Positions 43,104-52,851 of a DNA stretch of 64,000 bases are shown here, piece after piece. A program made the translations under genes and the position numbers. A model generated the notes under the pieces. The model worked only from the letters and a program-made list of their open reading frames with translations, had not been told where the DNA came from and made no database searches. Source of the stretch: Alteromonas gracilis (GTDB lineage: Bacteria; Pseudomonadota; Gammaproteobacteria; Enterobacterales; Alteromonadaceae); assembly GCF_002993325.1 (NCBI RefSeq), contig NZ_PVNO01000025.1, positions 372,001-436,000 of the forward strand, read 5' to 3'. Position 1 is the first letter of the stretch; each line of letters starts with the position of its first letter.

Positions 43104-43910
43104 ATGCAACCTTCTCATAATGTAGAGGCGAGAAATAATGTCACGATTCATGGTTCTGGCGATAAGGTAATTATGCTGGCTCATGGTTTTGGCTGTGATC
43201 AGAAAATGTGGCGTCACCTGCTGCCGTATCTCGATAAGCAATATAAAGTCATTCTATTCGATTATGTGGGGTGCGGTTCTTCTGACTATTCAGCTTATAA
43301 CAAACAGCGTTATTCAACGCTGAAAGGTTACGCGCAAGACGTGCTAGATATCTGCGAGGAACTTAGCTTAGAAGATGTAATCTTTGTTGGTCACTCTGTA
43401 AGCAGCATGATTGGCATGCATGCGGCCATTCAGTCTCCTCATATTTTTTCAAAGCTTGCTATGATATGCCCCTCTCCCTGTTTTCTTAATTTTCCTCCTG
43501 AATATGAAGGTGGTTTCGACAAGGAAGATTTAGAAGAATTAATTAATTTAATGGACAAAAACTATGTAGGGTGGGCGAACTACTTGGCACCTCTCGTGAT
43601 GGGGCAAGACAACGATGCAGCACTAACGCAAGAGCTTGAAACCAGTTTCTGCTCCACTGATCCAAAGTATGCAAAACCCTTTGCTAAAGCTACGTTTTTT
43701 GCTGACGACAGGGCTATGCTTTCTAAGCTTTCCCTTCCCACACTCATCGTACAAAGCAAACACGACAATTTAGCTTCCACCGCTGTGGGAGAGTATATGA
43801 ATCAAATAATTCCAAACTCTCAGCTAAAAATTGTTGATGCACACGGACATTGTTTGCATATGACGAATCCCGCCATTGTATCTTCAATCGTAAGGGAGTT
43901 TGTCAGTTGA
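43104..43910 (+). CDS. RsbQ/D14/KAI2-like alpha/beta-hydrolase
   Basis: A 268-residue alpha/beta-hydrolase whose closest recognised relatives are B. subtilis RsbQ and the plant strigolactone/karrikin receptors D14 and KAI2. The nucleophile is Ser98 in VGHSVSSMIG (the GHSVS motif is typical of this group), the acid Asp221 in QSKHDNLAS and the base His249 in GHCLHMTNP. The oxyanion region is AHGFGCDQKMWRHLLPYL, close to the RsbQ pattern. No signal peptide. In Bacillus, RsbQ is needed for RsbP, a PAS-domain phosphatase, to sense energy stress. Here the gene is coupled (TTGA overlap) to a PAS-GGDEF protein, a matching partner. Confidence 0.93.
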   Translation: MQPSHNVEARNNVTIHGSGDKVIMLAHGFGCDQKMWRHLLPYLDKQYKVILFDYVGCGSSDYSAYNKQRYSTLKGYAQDVLDICEELSLEDVIFVGHSVSSMIGMHAAIQSPHIFSKLAMICPSPCFLNFPPEYEGGFDKEDLEELINLMDKNYVGWANYLAPLVMGQDNDAALTQELETSFCSTDPKYAKPFAKATFFADDRAMLSKLSLPTLIVQSKHDNLASTAVGEYMNQIIPNSQLKIVDAHGHCLHMTNPAIVSSIVREFVS

Positions 43911-44821
43911 ATGAGTGGGTAGGGGAAGATTTTCCCTGTTTATTAATAAAGTCAGATATTGAAACTACTAATATTATCTGGTTGAACCCATTTGCGTACG
44001 ATTACCTTGGTTTGAAAAAGCCCGTTGAGGCGAAAATTGCCAATATTGTGTCTAAAGCCAGCTTAATTTTTTATGAAAGCTATATAAAACCCATCATTCT
44101 CGCTAACGGAAAGTACTTAGAAGTTCAAATTACATTGATTTCTGAAGGGGGAAGGCGTGTTCCCGCAGTGGCGAATTTAACGTTGTCAGACAACATTGTG
44201 TACTGGGCCATTTATGTAGCCAAAGAGCGAGATAAACTATACCAGGAATTACTAGAAGCAAGAGATCTGCTTGAAAAAAAGACGGAAGAACTCACAGCGG
44301 TCAGTCGCAAAGACTCGCTTACGCCACTGCTGAATCGACGAGCAGCGAAAGACGACATAAACGTATTAATAACCCAATCATCCCGCGCTTTTTTCCCCTT
44401 ATCATTTTTGCTCCTAGATATCGATTTTTTTAAAGATATTAATGACACCTTCGGGCACGATGAGGGAGATAAGGTTTTGGTAGCGCTTTCCAACCTGCTC
44501 CTTAAACAAGTGCGTGAAACGGATGTGGTCGCTAGATGGGGTGGAGAAGAGTTTTTGATTGTTCTATATAACGCGAATATTGAATCCATCAAGTCTTTCA
44601 GCGACAGGCTACACAATGCAATCGAGACCATTGTACTTCCAAATGGTAATCCATTAACTGTAAGCATTGGTGGTGCGGTACTAGAGCAAGATGAACTGAA
44701 AGAGTCAGACGTTATTGCCGCGCAACTATTAAAAGCCGATAAAGCACTATATTCAGCAAAAGACAATCAAAGAGCGCACACGCGGATATTTGATAAAGAA
44801 AAAGGTTTTATAAGGCTCTAA
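43907..44821 (+). CDS. PAS-like domain diguanylate cyclase coupled to the RsbQ-like hydrolase
   Basis: A 304-residue soluble protein. Residues 1-105 form a PAS-like sensor domain (NIIWLNPFAYDYLGL, then FYESYIKPIILANGKYLEVQITL and GGRRVPAVANLTL), 105-133 a coiled-coil linker, and 134-295 a GGDEF domain with DSLTPLLNRR, metal ligand D171 in LLLDIDFFKDIND, active site GGEEF (212-216) and a complete product-inhibition site RETD (203-206) exactly five residues before it. It should make cyclic di-GMP. The start is a TTG at 43907 overlapping the hydrolase stop, with AGGGAG 8 bases upstream; no ATG fits. The sensor half resembles PAS domains found beside RsbQ-like hydrolases. Confidence 0.92.
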   Translation: MNEWVGEDFPCLLIKSDIETTNIIWLNPFAYDYLGLKKPVEAKIANIVSKASLIFYESYIKPIILANGKYLEVQITLISEGGRRVPAVANLTLSDNIVYWAIYVAKERDKLYQELLEARDLLEKKTEELTAVSRKDSLTPLLNRRAAKDDINVLITQSSRAFFPLSFLLLDIDFFKDINDTFGHDEGDKVLVALSNLLLKQVRETDVVARWGGEEFLIVLYNANIESIKSFSDRLHNAIETIVLPNGNPLTVSIGGAVLEQDELKESDVIAAQLLKADKALYSAKDNQRAHTRIFDKEKGFIRL

Positions 44822-44898
44822 ACGTCTTTTAGCGCGTCGAAAAATGGCACGACCTTAAAACGTCTTTAATTTTTTGTTCTCTTTCTGGCAGTGAAATG

Positions 44899-44922
44899 AA
44901 AAAAGGGAGCAACGCGCTCCCT
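44899..44922 (-). terminator. Rho-independent terminator of the SDR gene at 44943
   Basis: Stem AGGGAGC/GCTCCCT (44904-44910 with 44916-44922), 5-base loop, followed on the minus strand by TTTTTT. It lies 20 bases after the SDR stop. Confidence 0.88.
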
Positions 44923-44942
44923 AATTGATATTGAGCTTACAT

Positions 44943-45719
44943 TTATTTAGGCGGCATACGCAAACCGCCATCCAAGCGGATTGTTTCACCATTTAAATAG
45001 CTGTTATTTGCCATATGTATAACCAACTTAGCAAACTCTTCGGGCAGTCCTAATCGCTTAGGGAATTGCACGTTGGCAGATAGCGCATCTTGCACTTTTT
45101 CAGGCATGGCAAGCAGCATAGGTGTGCCCATTACGCCGGGCGCTATTGTGTTTACTCTTATACCTAATGGCGCTAAATCTCGGGCCATTGGGAGCGTTAA
45201 CCCGATAATGCCGCCTTTACTGGCAGCATAAGCCGTTTGACCTATTTGACCTTCGTAGCCAGCAACTGATGCTGTATTTACAATAAGACCGCGTTCACCT
45301 TCATCATTAATCGGTGGTTGTTTTGCCATGGTAGCGGCGACCAAGCGCGAAACGTTGAAGCTTCCCACTAAATTGATGTCTATTGTTTTTTGAAAATCAC
45401 CAAGGGGAGCAGGATTGCCTTCTTTATCAAGTAAACGTTTAGCGGGGGCAATACCAGCGCAATTGACGACGAGCGAGATAGCGCCGAACGTTTCCGTTGT
45501 AGCGTCGATAGCTGATTGAACCGATGCTTCATCGCGTACGTCTACTTTGTTGAAAATGGTGTTGTCTTTACCTAATTCTTCAACGCGTTGTGCGCCAACT
45601 TCGTCATTAAGATCGAAAAGGCTAACATTCGCACCAGCGTCTCGAAGGGCGATAGCGGTGGCGTGGCCAAGTCCGGAGCAACCGCCGGTAACAATGGCAG
45701 TGAGATTATTTAGCGTCAT
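44943..45719 (-). CDS. Short-chain dehydrogenase, 3-hydroxyacyl-CoA dehydrogenase type II-like
   Basis: A 258-residue classical SDR. The NAD-binding TGGCSGLGHATA, the NNAG equivalent NCAGIAP, the catalytic Ser in NTASVAGYEG and YxxxK in YAASKGG are present. The overall sequence, including FDLNDEVGAQRVEELG and ANNSYLNGETIRLDGGLRMPPK, matches the HSD17B10/type II 3-hydroxyacyl-CoA dehydrogenase group that acts in branched-chain acyl-CoA (isoleucine) breakdown. No other gene of that pathway is adjacent in this window. Confidence 0.88.
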   Translation of the reverse strand: MTLNNLTAIVTGGCSGLGHATAIALRDAGANVSLFDLNDEVGAQRVEELGKDNTIFNKVDVRDEASVQSAIDATTETFGAISLVVNCAGIAPAKRLLDKEGNPAPLGDFQKTIDINLVGSFNVSRLVAATMAKQPPINDEGERGLIVNTASVAGYEGQIGQTAYAASKGGIIGLTLPMARDLAPLGIRVNTIAPGVMGTPMLLAMPEKVQDALSANVQFPKRLGLPEEFAKLVIHMANNSYLNGETIRLDGGLRMPPK

Positions 45720-45831
45720 AATTTTCCCTTAATCCGTATTTTCACTATTATTAATGCGATGTTAACGGGAAGTAAGAGAAAAGACTATGGTGCCGATGTG
45801 GATCGGCACCTTTAATTCAGCTATTTTGCAG

Positions 45832-46125
45832 CTACCTTGGCAACTGAATTTTACAGTCTTCACTTTGACGGTAGATAATTAGCGTGTGGCCGATTACTTG
45901 AAGCTTAACTGAGTTGGTTTCACGAACAATGGCGTCCATGATAAGCGCTTTTTCTTCGCGGTCATCGGTAGGCACCTTAACTTTAATTAATTCGTGGTGA
46001 TTAAGGGCGTTGTCAATTTCTGCAACCACCCCTTCGGTAAGGCCGTTTGCGCCTAGCTGCACAACAGGTTTTAGCGGGTGTGCAAGGCCTTTAAGAAATT
46101 GTTTCTGTTTGTTTGAAAGTTTCAT
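45832..46125 (-). CDS. yhbY: Ribosome assembly RNA-binding protein YhbY
   Basis: A 97-residue CRM-domain protein (E. coli YhbY 97) that associates with pre-50S particles. LSNKQKQFLKGLAHPLKPVVQLGANGLTEGV and the GxxG-like loop ELIKVKV are conserved. Divergent from rlmE with 95 bases between starts, the same head-to-head arrangement as E. coli yhbY and rlmE-ftsH. Confidence 0.97.
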   Translation of the reverse strand: MKLSNKQKQFLKGLAHPLKPVVQLGANGLTEGVVAEIDNALNHHELIKVKVPTDDREEKALIMDAIVRETNSVKLQVIGHTLIIYRQSEDCKIQLPR

Positions 46126-46220
46126 GTATTAATAATTCTTACAATTAATCTGTTAGTTTATGCTTGAAATAACGTATTCTAACGCCATCTTCTCTACAAT
46201 CCTAATGACATTGTATTGGA

Positions 46221-46850
46221 ATGACAAAAAAGAAACACTCCGCCAGCAGTAAACGCTGGCTCACAGAACACGTTAACGACCATTATGTGCAAAAAGCGCA
46301 GAAGGAAGGTTGGCGATCGCGAGCTATCTACAAATTGGAAGAAATCCATAAAAAAGATAAGCTTATCAAACCAGGAATGACGCTTGTAGATCTCGGCGCA
46401 GCCCCAGGTGGCTGGTCGCAGTTGGCAGCTCAGCTTGTTGGCGACAATGGTCAAGTTATCGCATGCGATATTTTGCCCATGGACCCCATCGTTGGCGTCG
46501 ACTTTTTACAAGGAGATTTCAGAGAGGACGCTGTTCTCGACGCACTATTGAACAGAATCGGTGGGAAGACCGTAGATATAGTGTTGTCTGATATGGCACC
46601 GAATCTGGCAGGAAATGCGTCTGTTGATCAATCGCGCTCTATGTACCTTTGCGAACTAGCGCTCGATATGTGTCATCAGGTTTTAAAGCCCGGCGGTTCG
46701 TTTGTCATAAAGGTGTTCCAAGGGGAAGGGTTTGTTGAGTTCATGAACGCGCTCAAACAATCTTTCACCACCATTAAGACACGTAAGCCAGACTCGTCCA
46801 GATCACGGTCTCGTGAGGTGTATTTGGTGGCTTGTGGGTATAAAGTGTAG
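46221..46850 (+). CDS. rlmE: 23S rRNA (uridine2552-2'-O)-methyltransferase
   Basis: A 209-residue Rossmann-fold methyltransferase (E. coli RlmE/FtsJ 209). The SAM-binding motif is [16 protein letters not shown], and the K-D-K-E catalytic tetrad is visible in [20 protein letters not shown] and SREVYLV. It modifies the A-loop and is needed for late 50S assembly. Upstream of ftsH, as in most gammaproteobacteria. Confidence 0.98.
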   Translation: MTKKKHSASSKRWLTEHVNDHYVQKAQKEGWRSRAIYKLEEIHKKDKLIKPGMTLVDLGAAPGGWSQLAAQLVGDNGQVIACDILPMDPIVGVDFLQGDFREDAVLDALLNRIGGKTVDIVLSDMAPNLAGNASVDQSRSMYLCELALDMCHQVLKPGGSFVIKVFQGEGFVEFMNALKQSFTTIKTRKPDSSRSRSREVYLVACGYKV

Positions 46851-46951
46851 TACGCTTTGGGTTAAGCGGTTTTCGTTGCGAGTTGTGTCGTTTATTCAAT
46901 AAACAACTTGTTGGATATACAAGCAATTCGGGTTTATAGAGGTTATTAGCA

Positions 46952-48898
46952 TTGAGCGATATGGCAAAAAATTTAATCTTATGGTTAGTCATCGCCGTTG
47001 TTTTGATGTCGGTTTTCCAGAGCTTTTCACCGAGTGAATCGTCTCGTTCGCAAACTGACTATACAACGTTTTTGAGAGAAGCAGAGCAGGGAAATATTCG
47101 TGAAGTTCGCATTAATAATAGTGGCGAAATTCGCGGTACTAAGCGTTCAGGCGAAACTTTCCAAACTTTCGTACCTTACTTCGATGACAAGTTGGTCTCT
47201 GACTTAGTCAAGAATGACGTAAGGGTTTATGGCGAGCCACCAGAAGAGCAGTCTCTTCTTACATCAATTTTTATTTCATGGTTCCCCATGCTTTTGCTTA
47301 TCGGTGTGTGGATATTCTTCATGCGTCAGATGCAAGGTGGCGGCGGCCGTGGTGCCATGTCTTTTGGGAAAAGCAAAGCCCGCTTACTTGGTGAAGACCA
47401 AATTAAGACAACGTTTGCTGACGTAGCTGGCTGTGACGAAGCGAAAGAAGATGTATCTGAACTGGTAGATTTCTTACGTGACCCGTCTAAGTTCCAAAAA
47501 CTAGGTGGTAAAATTCCGAAGGGCGTATTAATGGTAGGTCCTCCGGGTACGGGTAAAACTTTGCTTGCCAAAGCTATTGCAGGCGAGGCAAAAGTACCGT
47601 TCTTTACTATCTCTGGTTCTGATTTCGTCGAAATGTTTGTAGGTGTTGGTGCTTCACGTGTTCGCGACATGTTTGAGCAAGCGAAAAAAGCGGCGCCATG
47701 TATCATCTTTATCGATGAAATTGACGCGGTAGGTCGCCAGCGTGGTGCCGGTTTAGGTGGTGGTCACGACGAGCGTGAACAAACGCTTAACCAAATGCTT
47801 GTTGAAATGGATGGCTTTGAAGGTCACGAAGGTATCATTGTTATCGCTGCGACAAACCGTCCTGACGTACTAGACCCTGCGCTTCTTCGTCCGGGTCGTT
47901 TCGACCGTCAAGTAGTGGTAGGTCTTCCAGATATTCGTGGTCGTGAGCAAATCCTTAAAGTTCACATCCGCAAAGTGCCAGTGGCTGACAACGTAGAACC
48001 ATCAGTTATTGCTCGTGGTACGCCAGGTTTCTCAGGTGCTGATCTTGCTAACCTAGTAAATGAGGCTGCGCTGTTTGCTGCACGCGGTAACAAGCGCCTT
48101 GTTTCAATGGAAGAGTTTGAAAAAGCGAAAGACAAAATCATGATGGGCTCTGAGCGTAAATCGATGGTGATGTCTGAGTCTGAAAAAGAAATGACAGCTT
48201 ATCATGAAGCAGGTCACGCCATTGTTGGTCGTTTAGTGCCAGAGCATGATCCGGTTTACAAAGTGTCTATCATTCCACGTGGTCGTGCATTAGGTGTGAC
48301 TATGTACTTGCCTGAACAAGACCGCGTAAGCCACTCTAAACAGCATCTAGAGAGCATGATTTCTAGTCTGTTTGGAGGAAGGATTGCGGAAGCAGTTATT
48401 TATGGCGACGACAAGGTTACAACCGGGGCATCTAACGACATCGAGCGCGCTACTGAAATTGCTCGTAAGATGGTAACCCAGTGGGGTCTATCAAGTAAGA
48501 TGGGTCCAATGCTTTACGCTGAAGATGAAGGTGAAGTATTCTTGGGTAAATCTATGTCGAAGGCAACGAATATGTCTGACGACACGGCGCGTGCTATCGA
48601 TGCGGAAATTAAGTCATTGATTGACCGCAACTATGAGCGTGCTCAGAAGATCCTTGAAGACAACATCGATATCTTGCATTCAATGAAAGACGCACTAATG
48701 AAGTACGAAACCATTGATGCGAAGCAAATTGATGACCTAATGAACCGTACCGACGTTCGTCCTCCAGCAGATTGGGACGACAGCAAGCCATCTGGCGGTG
48801 ATAAGCCAAGTGGCGGTGCACCGGTACGCGAAGGTGAAATTAAAAACGACGGCGTAGACAAACCGTCAGTGGGCAAGCCGGGCGATATCCCAAGCTAA
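46952..48898 (+). CDS. ftsH: ATP-dependent zinc metalloprotease FtsH
   Basis: A 648-residue membrane-anchored AAA+ protease that degrades LpxC, SecY and other membrane proteins. Two transmembrane helices ([18 protein letters not shown] and [18 protein letters not shown]) flank the periplasmic loop. Walker A is VGPPGTGKT, Walker [10 protein letters not shown], the SRH follows, and the zinc site is HEAGH. The C-terminal tail is Gly/Ser/Pro/Asp-rich. Two starts are possible: TTG at 46952 with AGAGG 9 bases upstream, or ATG at 46961 (MAKNLILWL). The dual start region [11 protein letters not shown] is conserved in relatives. Confidence 0.98.
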   Translation: MSDMAKNLILWLVIAVVLMSVFQSFSPSESSRSQTDYTTFLREAEQGNIREVRINNSGEIRGTKRSGETFQTFVPYFDDKLVSDLVKNDVRVYGEPPEEQSLLTSIFISWFPMLLLIGVWIFFMRQMQGGGGRGAMSFGKSKARLLGEDQIKTTFADVAGCDEAKEDVSELVDFLRDPSKFQKLGGKIPKGVLMVGPPGTGKTLLAKAIAGEAKVPFFTISGSDFVEMFVGVGASRVRDMFEQAKKAAPCIIFIDEIDAVGRQRGAGLGGGHDEREQTLNQMLVEMDGFEGHEGIIVIAATNRPDVLDPALLRPGRFDRQVVVGLPDIRGREQILKVHIRKVPVADNVEPSVIARGTPGFSGADLANLVNEAALFAARGNKRLVSMEEFEKAKDKIMMGSERKSMVMSESEKEMTAYHEAGHAIVGRLVPEHDPVYKVSIIPRGRALGVTMYLPEQDRVSHSKQHLESMISSLFGGRIAEAVIYGDDKVTTGASNDIERATEIARKMVTQWGLSSKMGPMLYAEDEGEVFLGKSMSKATNMSDDTARAIDAEIKSLIDRNYERAQKILEDNIDILHSMKDALMKYETIDAKQIDDLMNRTDVRPPADWDDSKPSGGDKPSGGAPVREGEIKNDGVDKPSVGKPGDIPS

Positions 48899-48919
48899 GT
48901 CCTTATTAATATTGAAATA

Positions 48920-48946
48920 AAAACGCCAGTATATCTGGCGTTTTTT
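48920..48946 (+). terminator. Rho-independent terminator of ftsH
   Basis: Perfect 10-bp stem AAAACGCCAG/CTGGCGTTTT, 5-base loop, then six T, 22 bases after the ftsH stop. Confidence 0.93.
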
Positions 48947-49085
48947 ATTGGCGCGGGCCTATCATCGCCTAGATGTTTTATAGTTATAACTTTCACTTGA
49001 GTCGTATTAGTAGGCTATAAAGGCATTTATGTCAGTTTGCTCTAATACTTCTGGTAAAGTAAAAAAATAATATCGCAGGTAATCC

Positions 49086-49910
49086 ATGCAGTTTGGAAAC
49101 AAATTTATCGATCTCTCAAAGCCCCAAGTAATGGGTATTTTAAATGTCACGCCCGATTCATTTTCTGATGGCGGAAAACATGCAGATGTTAATCAGGCCC
49201 TGGAATACGCACTTCAAATGGTCGATGAAGGCGCGAGCTTCATTGATATAGGTGGCGAGTCTACGCGGCCCGGTGCGCCAGAGGTATCTTTACAGGAAGA
49301 GTTAGATCGCACTATTCCCGTCATTGAAGCGGTAGCGAAAAATGCAAATTGTGTAATTTCTATCGATACGAGTAAGGCCGAGGTGATGCGAGAGGCCGTC
49401 AGTGTCGGAGCTGGATTAATTAATGACGTTAGGGCCCTACAAGAGCCAGGTGCATTAGAGGCTGCATCACAAGCTGGCGTACCAGTTTGTCTTATGCATA
49501 TGCAAGGTCAACCTCGCACCATGCAAAACAACCCTTCATATGATGATGTGGTTGAAGACGTTGCCCAGTTTTTATTAGAACGAGCGAAAGCGTGTAAAGC
49601 ATCAGGAATCGCGCAAGAAAAAATATTATTCGACCCCGGCTATGGGTTTGGAAAGTCGCTAGAACACAATTATTCGTTGGTGAAGCATTTGCCCAAGTTG
49701 ATGAACCTTGGTTATCCAGTGCTTGTGGGTATGTCTAGAAAGTCAATGATTGGTAATTTACTCAATAGAAAAGTGGATGAGCGCTTGGCGGGAAGCATAA
49801 GCCTCGCTACAATTGTCGCACAAATGGGCGCACAGATTATTCGGGTTCACGACGTTAAAGAAACAGCGGATGCTGTCAATATTGTGAAAATGCTGAATAC
49901 CATAAAATAA
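49086..49910 (+). CDS. folP: Dihydropteroate synthase
   Basis: A 274-residue TIM-barrel enzyme joining pterin pyrophosphate and p-aminobenzoate in folate synthesis; the sulfonamide target. Conserved motifs are MGILNVTPDSFSDGG at the N-terminus, IGGESTRPGA, IDTSKAEV, DPGYGFGKS and the C-terminal IIRVHDVKET. It is the first gene of folP-glmM, which follows 9 bases downstream, after the ftsH terminator. Confidence 0.98.
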   Translation: MQFGNKFIDLSKPQVMGILNVTPDSFSDGGKHADVNQALEYALQMVDEGASFIDIGGESTRPGAPEVSLQEELDRTIPVIEAVAKNANCVISIDTSKAEVMREAVSVGAGLINDVRALQEPGALEAASQAGVPVCLMHMQGQPRTMQNNPSYDDVVEDVAQFLLERAKACKASGIAQEKILFDPGYGFGKSLEHNYSLVKHLPKLMNLGYPVLVGMSRKSMIGNLLNRKVDERLAGSISLATIVAQMGAQIIRVHDVKETADAVNIVKMLNTIK

Positions 49911-49919
49911 GGAATAATA

Positions 49920-51263
49920 ATGACGCAGCGCAAATATTTTGGAACAGATGGCATTCGCGGAAAGGTTGGCGAGAGCAACATTAATCCTGAATTTGTAATC
50001 AAGTTAGGCTGGGCAGCCGGAAAGGTTTTGGCAGGTCGCGGTACAAACAAGGTTCTTATCGGTAAAGATACGCGTATCTCGGGATACATGCTTGAGTCTT
50101 CATTAGAAGCTGGCTTGTCAGCAGCGGGTATTGATATCGGTTTGCTCGGGCCCATGCCAACACCAGCTATTGCGTATCTAACCAAAACATTTCGTTCTGA
50201 AGCCGGTATTGTGATTAGTGCGTCGCACAATCCATTCTATGATAACGGTATTAAGTTCTTCTCTGCACAGGGCTTCAAACTTGACGATGACATAGAACTG
50301 GCTATTGAGCACATGCTTGAGCAACCCATGACCTGTGTTGCGTCAGATAAACTTGGTAAAGCAACAAGAATTAACGACGCCGCGGGTCGTTATATTGAGT
50401 TTTGCAAGGGGACATTCCCATCTGAGCTTTCTCTTACTGGTCTAAAAATTGTGGTTGATTGTGCTCATGGCGCTACCTATCACATTGCACCTAATGTGCT
50501 ACGGGAACTAGGTGCTACGGTTATTGAGCTAGGTACTGCGCCAAATGGTTTGAATATTAATGACGGCGTTGGTGCAACATCAATGAACGCTATCGTTGAA
50601 AAGGTTAAAGAAACCGGAGCAGACCTAGGCTTTGCGCTAGACGGTGATGGTGATCGATTAATGATGGTCGACCATTTAGGGAATGTCCTGGATGGCGATC
50701 AGATTGTTTATATTATTGCTCGTGACGCGCTTAAAAACGGCAAAATGCAGGGCGGCGTTGTTGGCACGCTAATGAGTAACCTTGGCCTTGAAAACGCGTT
50801 GTCTAAGCTAGGTGTTCCTTTCGCGCGAAGTAATGTAGGCGATCGATACGTAATGGAGCTTTTACAGCAAAAAGGCTGGTCTATTGGCGGTGAAAACTCA
50901 GGGCACGTATTGAACCTTAATATGAGTTCTACAGGCGATGGTATCGTAGCGGGTTTACAAGTCCTTGCGGCGATGCTTCGTTCTCACATGGACCTGCACG
51001 ATTTGGCAAGTGGCTTCGACATGTACCCCCAGACTCTCATTAACGTTCGCTATGTTAATCAAGACGTGGATTACCTCGCGCACAATGAAGTACAAAATGC
51101 TAAACAAGAAGCTGAATCGGCATTGGGTAAAACGGGCAGGGTACTGTTACGAAAAAGCGGCACTGAGCCTCTTATTCGTGTAATGGTAGAGTCTAACGAC
51201 GAATCCCAATCACAAAAATGGGCAGAGCATATTGCCGAAACTGTTCGTAAACTCGCCAATTAG
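49920..51263 (+). CDS. glmM: Phosphoglucosamine mutase
   Basis: A 447-residue alpha-D-phosphohexomutase converting glucosamine-6-P to glucosamine-1-P for UDP-GlcNAc. The phosphoserine loop is [19 protein letters not shown], the metal loop DGDGDRLMM, the sugar-binding loop GGENSGHV and the phosphate loop [24 protein letters not shown] precedes the ATG. The folP-glmM pairing is widely conserved. Confidence 0.98.
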   Translation: MTQRKYFGTDGIRGKVGESNINPEFVIKLGWAAGKVLAGRGTNKVLIGKDTRISGYMLESSLEAGLSAAGIDIGLLGPMPTPAIAYLTKTFRSEAGIVISASHNPFYDNGIKFFSAQGFKLDDDIELAIEHMLEQPMTCVASDKLGKATRINDAAGRYIEFCKGTFPSELSLTGLKIVVDCAHGATYHIAPNVLRELGATVIELGTAPNGLNINDGVGATSMNAIVEKVKETGADLGFALDGDGDRLMMVDHLGNVLDGDQIVYIIARDALKNGKMQGGVVGTLMSNLGLENALSKLGVPFARSNVGDRYVMELLQQKGWSIGGENSGHVLNLNMSSTGDGIVAGLQVLAAMLRSHMDLHDLASGFDMYPQTLINVRYVNQDVDYLAHNEVQNAKQEAESALGKTGRVLLRKSGTEPLIRVMVESNDESQSQKWAEHIAETVRKLAN

Positions 51264-51358
51264 TTGGCGTAGCTGGAAATTTTGCTTTTTGTGCTTGTAT
51301 CTTTTTAATTAAATAGTTAATATCACGCCCGCTTTAAGACAGGGCTAAGGTCTACGTT

Positions 51359-52102
51359 GTGAGTGATAATGTAAGAAAGCCGTTCGTGGCTGGCAATTGG
51401 AAAATGAATGGGAATTTGGCGCTGGTCGCTGAGTTCAATCAGAAATTAGCGGGTTTAAAAGCAAAAGCTGAAGTGGTTGTATGTGCACCTTCACTGCTTT
51501 TACATGCGTTTGAGACGGATTCATTTTCAATTGGTACTCAGAATGTTAGTCACCTTGATAATGGTGCTCATACTGGTGAGCTTTCGGTAGACCTTCTCAA
51601 GGAAGCTGGCTGTAGTTATGCTATAGTTGGGCACTCAGAAAGGCGCGAAGACCAAGGTGAGTCAAGCGAACTTGTTGCTCTTAAGGCTAAAAAATGTGTC
51701 GCTGCTGGTATTGTCCCTATTATTTGTGTGGGCGAGCCTCTTGATGTAAGAGAAGCCGGTGAGGTTGAAGCATTTGTAGGCGAGCAGCTTGACGCTCTGG
51801 TAGACAAAATGTCTATAGAGGAGCTAAGCAAAACCGTTATCGCTTATGAGCCAATTTGGGCTATCGGAACGGGTAAAACGGCAAGCCCAGAACAAGCACA
51901 AGAAGTACATGAATTTATTCGCACTTACTTCTCGAAAGTAGATGCGACTCTGGCTCAGAGCCTTCGTATTTTATACGGTGGTAGTGTGAAGCCAGATAAC
52001 GCTGAGACATTATTTGCTCAAAAAGATGTAGATGGTGGCTTAATCGGCGGGGCCAGTTTAAAAGCTGAAGATTTTATTTCAATTTGCCAAGCGGCAAACT
52101 GA
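51359..52102 (+). CDS. tpiA: Triosephosphate isomerase
   Basis: A 247-residue TIM barrel interconverting DHAP and GAP. Catalytic Lys is in AGNWKMNG, His in VGHSERR and Glu in AYEPIWAIGTGKTAS (with the flexible loop), and the phosphate-binding ILYGGSVKPDN is near the end. The start is a GTG at 51359 with AAGG 8 bases upstream. secG follows 10 bases on, as in Vibrio and Pseudomonas; in E. coli tpiA is elsewhere. Confidence 0.98.
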   Translation: MSDNVRKPFVAGNWKMNGNLALVAEFNQKLAGLKAKAEVVVCAPSLLLHAFETDSFSIGTQNVSHLDNGAHTGELSVDLLKEAGCSYAIVGHSERREDQGESSELVALKAKKCVAAGIVPIICVGEPLDVREAGEVEAFVGEQLDALVDKMSIEELSKTVIAYEPIWAIGTGKTASPEQAQEVHEFIRTYFSKVDATLAQSLRILYGGSVKPDNAETLFAQKDVDGGLIGGASLKAEDFISICQAAN

Positions 52103-52112
52103 CGAGGTATTT

Positions 52113-52526
52113 ATGATTTACGAAGTGCTTTTAGTAGCATACCTAATTGTTGCTCTTTTATTGATTGGATTCGTTTTAATCCAGCAGGGTAAAGGTGCGG
52201 ACATGGGCGCTTCATTCGGTTCAGGTGGCTCGAATACAGTATTTGGTTCGTCAGGTTCTGGTAACTTCATGACACGTACTACTGGTATTTTGGCAGGTTT
52301 GTTTTTCTTTATCAGCTTAACGCTAGGTGCAATTACTGCAAATCGCGAAAGTGCTGATGATGAGTGGAACAACCTTGAAGTTCCTGCTGCTGTAGAGCAG
52401 GAAGTTGAGCGTCCGGCTGACCAAGACGTTCCTGTTATTGAAGACGCGGTGCAAAATGACGTACCTGCTATCGAGACTGACGGAACTGACGTACCAGCGG
52501 CTGACGACAGCGAAGGTTCAAACTAA
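52113..52526 (+). CDS. secG: Protein-export membrane protein SecG
   Basis: A 137-residue SecYEG translocon subunit with two transmembrane helices (about residues 2-22 and 54-75) joined by a Gly/Ser-rich cytoplasmic loop (GADMGASFGSGGSNTVFGSSGSGNF). After helix 2 comes a tail of about 55 residues that is strongly acidic and Pro/Val-rich, with DVP repeated three times. E. coli SecG is 110 residues, so the tail is longer than usual. Translationally close to tpiA and immediately upstream of tRNA-Leu. Confidence 0.96.
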   Translation: MIYEVLLVAYLIVALLLIGFVLIQQGKGADMGASFGSGGSNTVFGSSGSGNFMTRTTGILAGLFFFISLTLGAITANRESADDEWNNLEVPAAVEQEVERPADQDVPVIEDAVQNDVPAIETDGTDVPAADDSEGSN

Positions 52527-52537
52527 GTAAAGTTTTT

Positions 52538-52623
52538 GCGGAAGTGGTGGAATTGGTAGACACGCCATCTTGAGGGGGTGGTGAGCATAGCTCGTGCGGG
52601 TTCAAGTCCCGCTTTCCGCACCA
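52538..52623 (+). tRNA. tRNA-Leu (anticodon GAG)
   Basis: An 86-base tRNA including the encoded CCA. Acceptor GCGGAAG pairs with TTTCCGC, the D-arm carries GGTGGAATTGGTAGAC, the anticodon loop TTGAGGG gives GAG, the long variable arm (GGTGAGCATAGCTCGT region) marks a type II leucine tRNA, and the T-arm is GCGGGTTCAAGTCCCGC. It begins 11 bases after secG, a location conserved in many gammaproteobacteria, and is followed by a terminator. Confidence 0.97.
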
Positions 52624-52630
52624 AATATAA

Positions 52631-52659
52631 GAAAGCCAGCAGATTGCTGGCTTTTTTTA
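52631..52659 (+). terminator. Rho-independent terminator after tRNA-Leu
   Basis: Perfect 10-bp stem AAAGCCAGCA/TGCTGGCTTT with a 3-base loop and seven T, 8 bases after the tRNA CCA. It ends the tpiA-secG-tRNA unit. Confidence 0.95.
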
Positions 52660-52851
52660 TTTCAAAAATTGACGTTGATTTAAGATTTTGCGAATCTTTT
52701 AAAGCGTTCAATAGTGCAATTGTAACAAAGCGTTAAATTCCAAAATATACAGCGTGTTACCCCTGTTACTCGTTCTATTCTTCAGCTATTCTCTTAGCTT
52801 ATGGTCGCGTTTATTGCCACCTAATTACCGTTGCAACCATGGGGCACTCTA

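Noticed and set aside
44212..44766. 184-codon leftward frame inside the diguanylate cyclase gene
   Set aside because: Ser-rich antisense shadow of the GGDEF coding region; no start signals.
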